Shown: positions 31,321-33,738 of the stretch, in pieces
Position numbering within the stretch: position 1 is the stretch's first letter
How the letters are laid out: the number at the start of each line of letters is the position of its first letter
DNA from: Acidovorax sp.
Lineage (GTDB): Bacteria; Pseudomonadota; Gammaproteobacteria; Burkholderiales; Burkholderiaceae_C
Length of the DNA: 33,738 nucleotides
Assembly: GCF_022763525.1 (NCBI RefSeq)
Contig: NZ_JALEGG010000088.1
Span: forward strand, 1 to 33,738
Direction: 5' to 3'
Notes under the pieces: model-generated
What the model was told of the DNA's origin: nothing
Seen by the model: the letters and a program-made list of their open reading frames with translations, nothing else
Database searches by the model: none
Program-made: the position numbers and the translations under genes

Positions 31321-33403
31321 GCGCACTGACCCCGGGGAGGGCCGGGCATACCTTTGGCGCCTGCACCGCATCCTGGCGCTGTACGTCATCGGCGTCCTGG
31401 CCTTCCTGGCGCTGATGACCTGGGCCGAATTCCAGGGGCTCTCACGCCACTGGATCGGGCCCATCTTCCTGTTCCTCACCGTCATGGTCTACGCCGGCAT
31501 TGGCGTGTATGGCCGCACGACGGACCCGGAGGAGTACTACGTGGCGGGGCGGCGTATCCCTCCCGTGTACAACGGCATGGCCGCAGCGGCCGACTGGATG
31601 AGCGCGGCGTCGTTCATCAGCCTCTCGGGAGCGCTGTACCTGCAAGGCTTTTCAGGCACGCCCGGGCAGGCAGGCGGGCTGGCCTACTTGTTGGGGTGGA
31701 CGGGCGGTTTCTGCCTGGTGGCGATGCTGATCGCGCCGCACCTGCGGGCCATGGGTCTGTACACGGTGCCGGATTTTTTTCACGTGCGTTTTGGCGGCCG
31801 CTGGCCGCGTGTGATTGCCGCCTTGGCGGCGGTGCTTTGTTCGTTCACGTATGTGGTGGCGCAGATCTACGGCGTGGGGCTGATCGCTTCGCGGCTGACG
31901 GGTGTGCAGTTCGAGATCGGCATCATGCTGGGCCTGGGGGGCGTGCTGCTGTGCTCGTTCCTGGGTGGCATGCGGGCCATCACGTGGACGCAGGTGGCGC
32001 AATACGTCGTGCTGCTGCTGGCCTTCCTCATCCCGGTGTCCTGGCTCGCCTACAAGCAGCTGGGCAATCCGCTGGCTCCGCTGGTCTATGGCGCCCAAAT
32101 CAGCAAGATCGCCGACCTGGAGGCGCAACTGCTGGATTCACCCGCGGAGCACCAGGTGGTGCAGACTTACCTGCGCCGCGCGCAGGATTTCGAAGCGCGG
32201 CTGAGTGACGTGGAAGGCGCCCTGGAACGGGAACGGGAGAAAGGCCGGGAGCGGATCCGTGCATTGCGTGCGCAGAACGCCGATGTGGGCTTGATCGTGA
32301 CGGCCAGCCGCGAGCTGGCTTCGCTCCCGCGCGACGTGGCAGCCGCACGCGAGCGCTGGACGCGCGAGATGCGCGAGAACTATGAGCGAGCCCGTCCGTT
32401 GGGAGGGCTGCCGCAGCAAAGCCAGGCCTTCGTGGGCGACCCCCACGGGACCCCGCAGGAGCAGCGCGACTACGAGCTGACCCGCCGCAATTTCCTGGCC
32501 CTCATGTTCTGCCTCATGGTGGGCACTGCAGGCTTGCCGCACCTGCTGACGCGCTACTACACCTCGCCCACGGTGGCGGCGGCGCGCGCCTCGGTGGGTT
32601 GGTCGCTGTTCTTCATTGCCTTGCTGTACCTGAGCGCTCCTGCCTTGGCGGTGCTGGTGAAGTTCGAGGTGATGCAGAACCTGGTCGGCAGCAGTTTCGA
32701 GGCGTTGCCCACCTGGATGGCGCAATGGGCGCGCGTGGACAGCTCCCTGTTGTCGGTGGAAGACGTCAACGGCGATGGCATCGTGCAGTTTGGCGAAATC
32801 CGCCTCGGGGCTGATCTCATCATGCTGGCCACGCCGGAGTTGGGGGGGCTGCCCTATGTGGTATCGGGGCTGGTGGCGGCCGGGGGACTGGCGGCGGCGC
32901 TCTCCACCGCCGATGGCCTGCTGCTCACCATCAGCAATGCGCTGGTGCGTGACTTGTATTTTCAGGACAGCCAGCGCCAGGTGTCGCCAGAGCAGCGCGT
33001 CATCCTGACCAAGTTTGCCTTGCTGGCGGTGGCTTTGTCGGCGGCCTTTGTGGCCGCGCTCAAGCCCTCGGAGATTTTGCCCATGGTGTCGGCGTCGTTC
33101 TCGCTGGCGGCCTCCGCGTTCGTGCCCGTGATGGTGCTGGGGATCTTCTGGCGCGGCACTACGCGGCAGGGGGCGGTGGCCGGCATGCTGGCAGGGCTGG
33201 GCGTGGCCGTGTACTACATGCTTTCGCACGTCGCTGCGATGCGTGCGCTGCCCAGCTGGGTGCTGGCAGACGGGCTGTGGTTTGGCATCCAGCCGATCTC
33301 GGCGGGGGTCTTTGGCGTACCGACGGGTTTTTGTGTGGCGGCGCTGGTCAGTTGGTGGACGCGGCCCGCACCGCTCCCGCCTCCCATCCGATCCGAGATG
33401 TAG
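31313..33403 (+). CDS. Sodium:solute symporter (SSS family, VC_2705/ActP-like) with internal coiled coil and EF-hand-like loop
   Basis: This is a 696-residue inner-membrane symporter, longer than the ~550 residues of ActP or PutP. The first six or so core helices include YYVAGRRIPPVYNGMAAAADWMSAASF, the sodium/substrate-binding start of SSS proteins. A hydrophilic, charged, largely helical insert follows at about 262-390 (rich in E, R, K, probably coiled coil). The remaining helices include LPYVVSGLVAAGGLAAALSTADGLLLTISNA. Between them, residues 484-495 (DVNGDGIVQFGE) form a canonical 12-residue EF-hand loop. The substrate is probably a short organic acid such as acetate, by relation to ActP; this is inference. 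The start ATG overlaps the DUF4212 gene. Confidence 0.92.
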   Translation: MDERTDPGEGRAYLWRLHRILALYVIGVLAFLALMTWAEFQGLSRHWIGPIFLFLTVMVYAGIGVYGRTTDPEEYYVAGRRIPPVYNGMAAAADWMSAASFISLSGALYLQGFSGTPGQAGGLAYLLGWTGGFCLVAMLIAPHLRAMGLYTVPDFFHVRFGGRWPRVIAALAAVLCSFTYVVAQIYGVGLIASRLTGVQFEIGIMLGLGGVLLCSFLGGMRAITWTQVAQYVVLLLAFLIPVSWLAYKQLGNPLAPLVYGAQISKIADLEAQLLDSPAEHQVVQTYLRRAQDFEARLSDVEGALEREREKGRERIRALRAQNADVGLIVTASRELASLPRDVAAARERWTREMRENYERARPLGGLPQQSQAFVGDPHGTPQEQRDYELTRRNFLALMFCLMVGTAGLPHLLTRYYTSPTVAAARASVGWSLFFIALLYLSAPALAVLVKFEVMQNLVGSSFEALPTWMAQWARVDSSLLSVEDVNGDGIVQFGEIRLGADLIMLATPELGGLPYVVSGLVAAGGLAAALSTADGLLLTISNALVRDLYFQDSQRQVSPEQRVILTKFALLAVALSAAFVAALKPSEILPMVSASFSLAASAFVPVMVLGIFWRGTTRQGAVAGMLAGLGVAVYYMLSHVAAMRALPSWVLADGLWFGIQPISAGVFGVPTGFCVAALVSWWTRPAPLPPPIRSEM

Positions 33404-33577
33404 TCCCCGAAGCGCACCCGCAAACACGCAAAATTGCGCCGTTTGCCCGCAGAGGTCACGAGGGTTATGCGTAAACCCTGATTACCGGGGGTGCCGAAAC
33501 GTGAGAATCTGGCCGGAAGGATGTTCAAAGGCTTGAAGGGCCCTGGCATTCGGACAGTGTTCCATTCAAGGAGGTTC

Positions 33578-33738
33578 ATGGTTCTCGTCAAAACACAGGC
33601 TGGGCAACAAGCCCTCAAGGACCGGCACGGCAGCTTGAGCTCTCGCCAGCGGTCCGCCTTCATTCTTTTTGACGGAAAGCGCTCCACGGAGGAAGTTCTT
33701 TCGGCCACCGCTCCCATGGGGATCACGCGGGACGACAT
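33578..33738 (+). CDS. Unrecognised protein, N-terminal 53 codons (truncated by window edge)
   Basis: An ATG at 33578 follows a near-perfect ribosome-binding site, AAGGAGG (33568-33574), and the frame stays open to the end of the window. The visible part starts MVLVKTQAGQQALKDRHG and continues with SSRQRSAFILFDGKRSTEEV. It is soluble, mildly basic and without a signal peptide or membrane helix. SSRQRSAFILFDGKRS resembles the start of a small helical domain of the kind found in some regulators of related bacteria, but I cannot name it. The 174 bp before it, after the symporter gene, shows no clear terminator or promoter. Confidence 0.7.
   Translation, partial: MVLVKTQAGQQALKDRHGSLSSRQRSAFILFDGKRSTEEVLSATAPMGITRDD

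Noticed and set aside
1-33738. CRISPR arrays, tRNA/rRNA genes, insertion sequences, phage genes
   Set aside because: I scanned for regularly spaced repeats, cloverleaf ends with T-loop sequence, transposase motifs and terminal inverted repeats, and found none.

Overview
The window is a GC-rich chromosomal segment whose proteins and gene order look like a betaproteobacterium of the family Comamonadaceae, most like Acidovorax. The clues are the Omp32-type porin, the DUF3649/PepSY/DUF3325 iron genes, the AhpC and Bfr sequence types, and a palindromic intergenic repeat built on an AGCGCTTG core. This placement is judged by eye, without a database search. I see no rRNA, tRNA, CRISPR array, transposase or integrase.

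Layout. (1) 1-2013, + strand: the 3' end of an aldehyde dehydrogenase gene with its terminator, then a MarR regulator and a GNAT acetyltransferase overlapping by 4 bp. (2) 2105-3161, - strand: a general porin with its terminator. (3) 3586-12966, - strand: a collinear metal-uptake run. In transcription order it has a Fur-like site, a PepSY membrane protein, a 76-residue tryptophan-rich membrane protein, a TonB-dependent receptor, a DUF4198 periplasmic protein and two more TonB-dependent receptors. (4) 13179-18417, - strand: a second run with a strong Fur-like site, an unusually long leader, DUF3649, a large PepSY protein, DUF3325 and a Fiu-like TonB-dependent receptor. (5) 18493-20211, - strand: bacterioferritin with a perfect terminator, and an FTR1-type iron permease behind the best Fur-like site in the window. 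(6) 20277-22745, + strand: ahpC and ahpF, separated by a strong intercistronic terminator. (7) 22913-27300, - strand: a hybrid MASE4 histidine kinase overlapping by 4 bp an EAL-domain response regulator, ending at a terminator. (8) ppsR (-) and ppsA (+), divergent. (9) 30967-33403, + strand: a two-gene DUF4212/sodium:solute symporter unit. (10) The first 53 codons of an unrecognised gene at the right edge.

How it fits together. The section from 3.6 to 22.7 kb reads as an iron and oxidative-stress island. Four outer-membrane siderophore-type receptors, two kinds of inner-membrane PepSY protein with small membrane partners, and an FTR1 permease would bring metal in. Bacterioferritin would store it, and AhpC/AhpF would remove peroxide that could react with it. 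Three promoters pair a Fur-like site with a nearby -10-like hexamer, which suggests coordinated repression by iron. No TonB/ExbB/ExbD, siderophore synthesis genes or periplasmic/ABC siderophore transporter lie inside the window. The PepSY proteins may therefore carry out release of metal by reduction rather than ABC import (inference).

The least explained parts are the 76-residue protein locked to the PepSY gene, the DUF4198 protein with a predicted amino-terminal histidine, the ~370-nt leader of the DUF3649 run, a threonine in place of a ferroxidase ligand in Bfr, and the repeat family placed inside iron-gene leaders and spacers.
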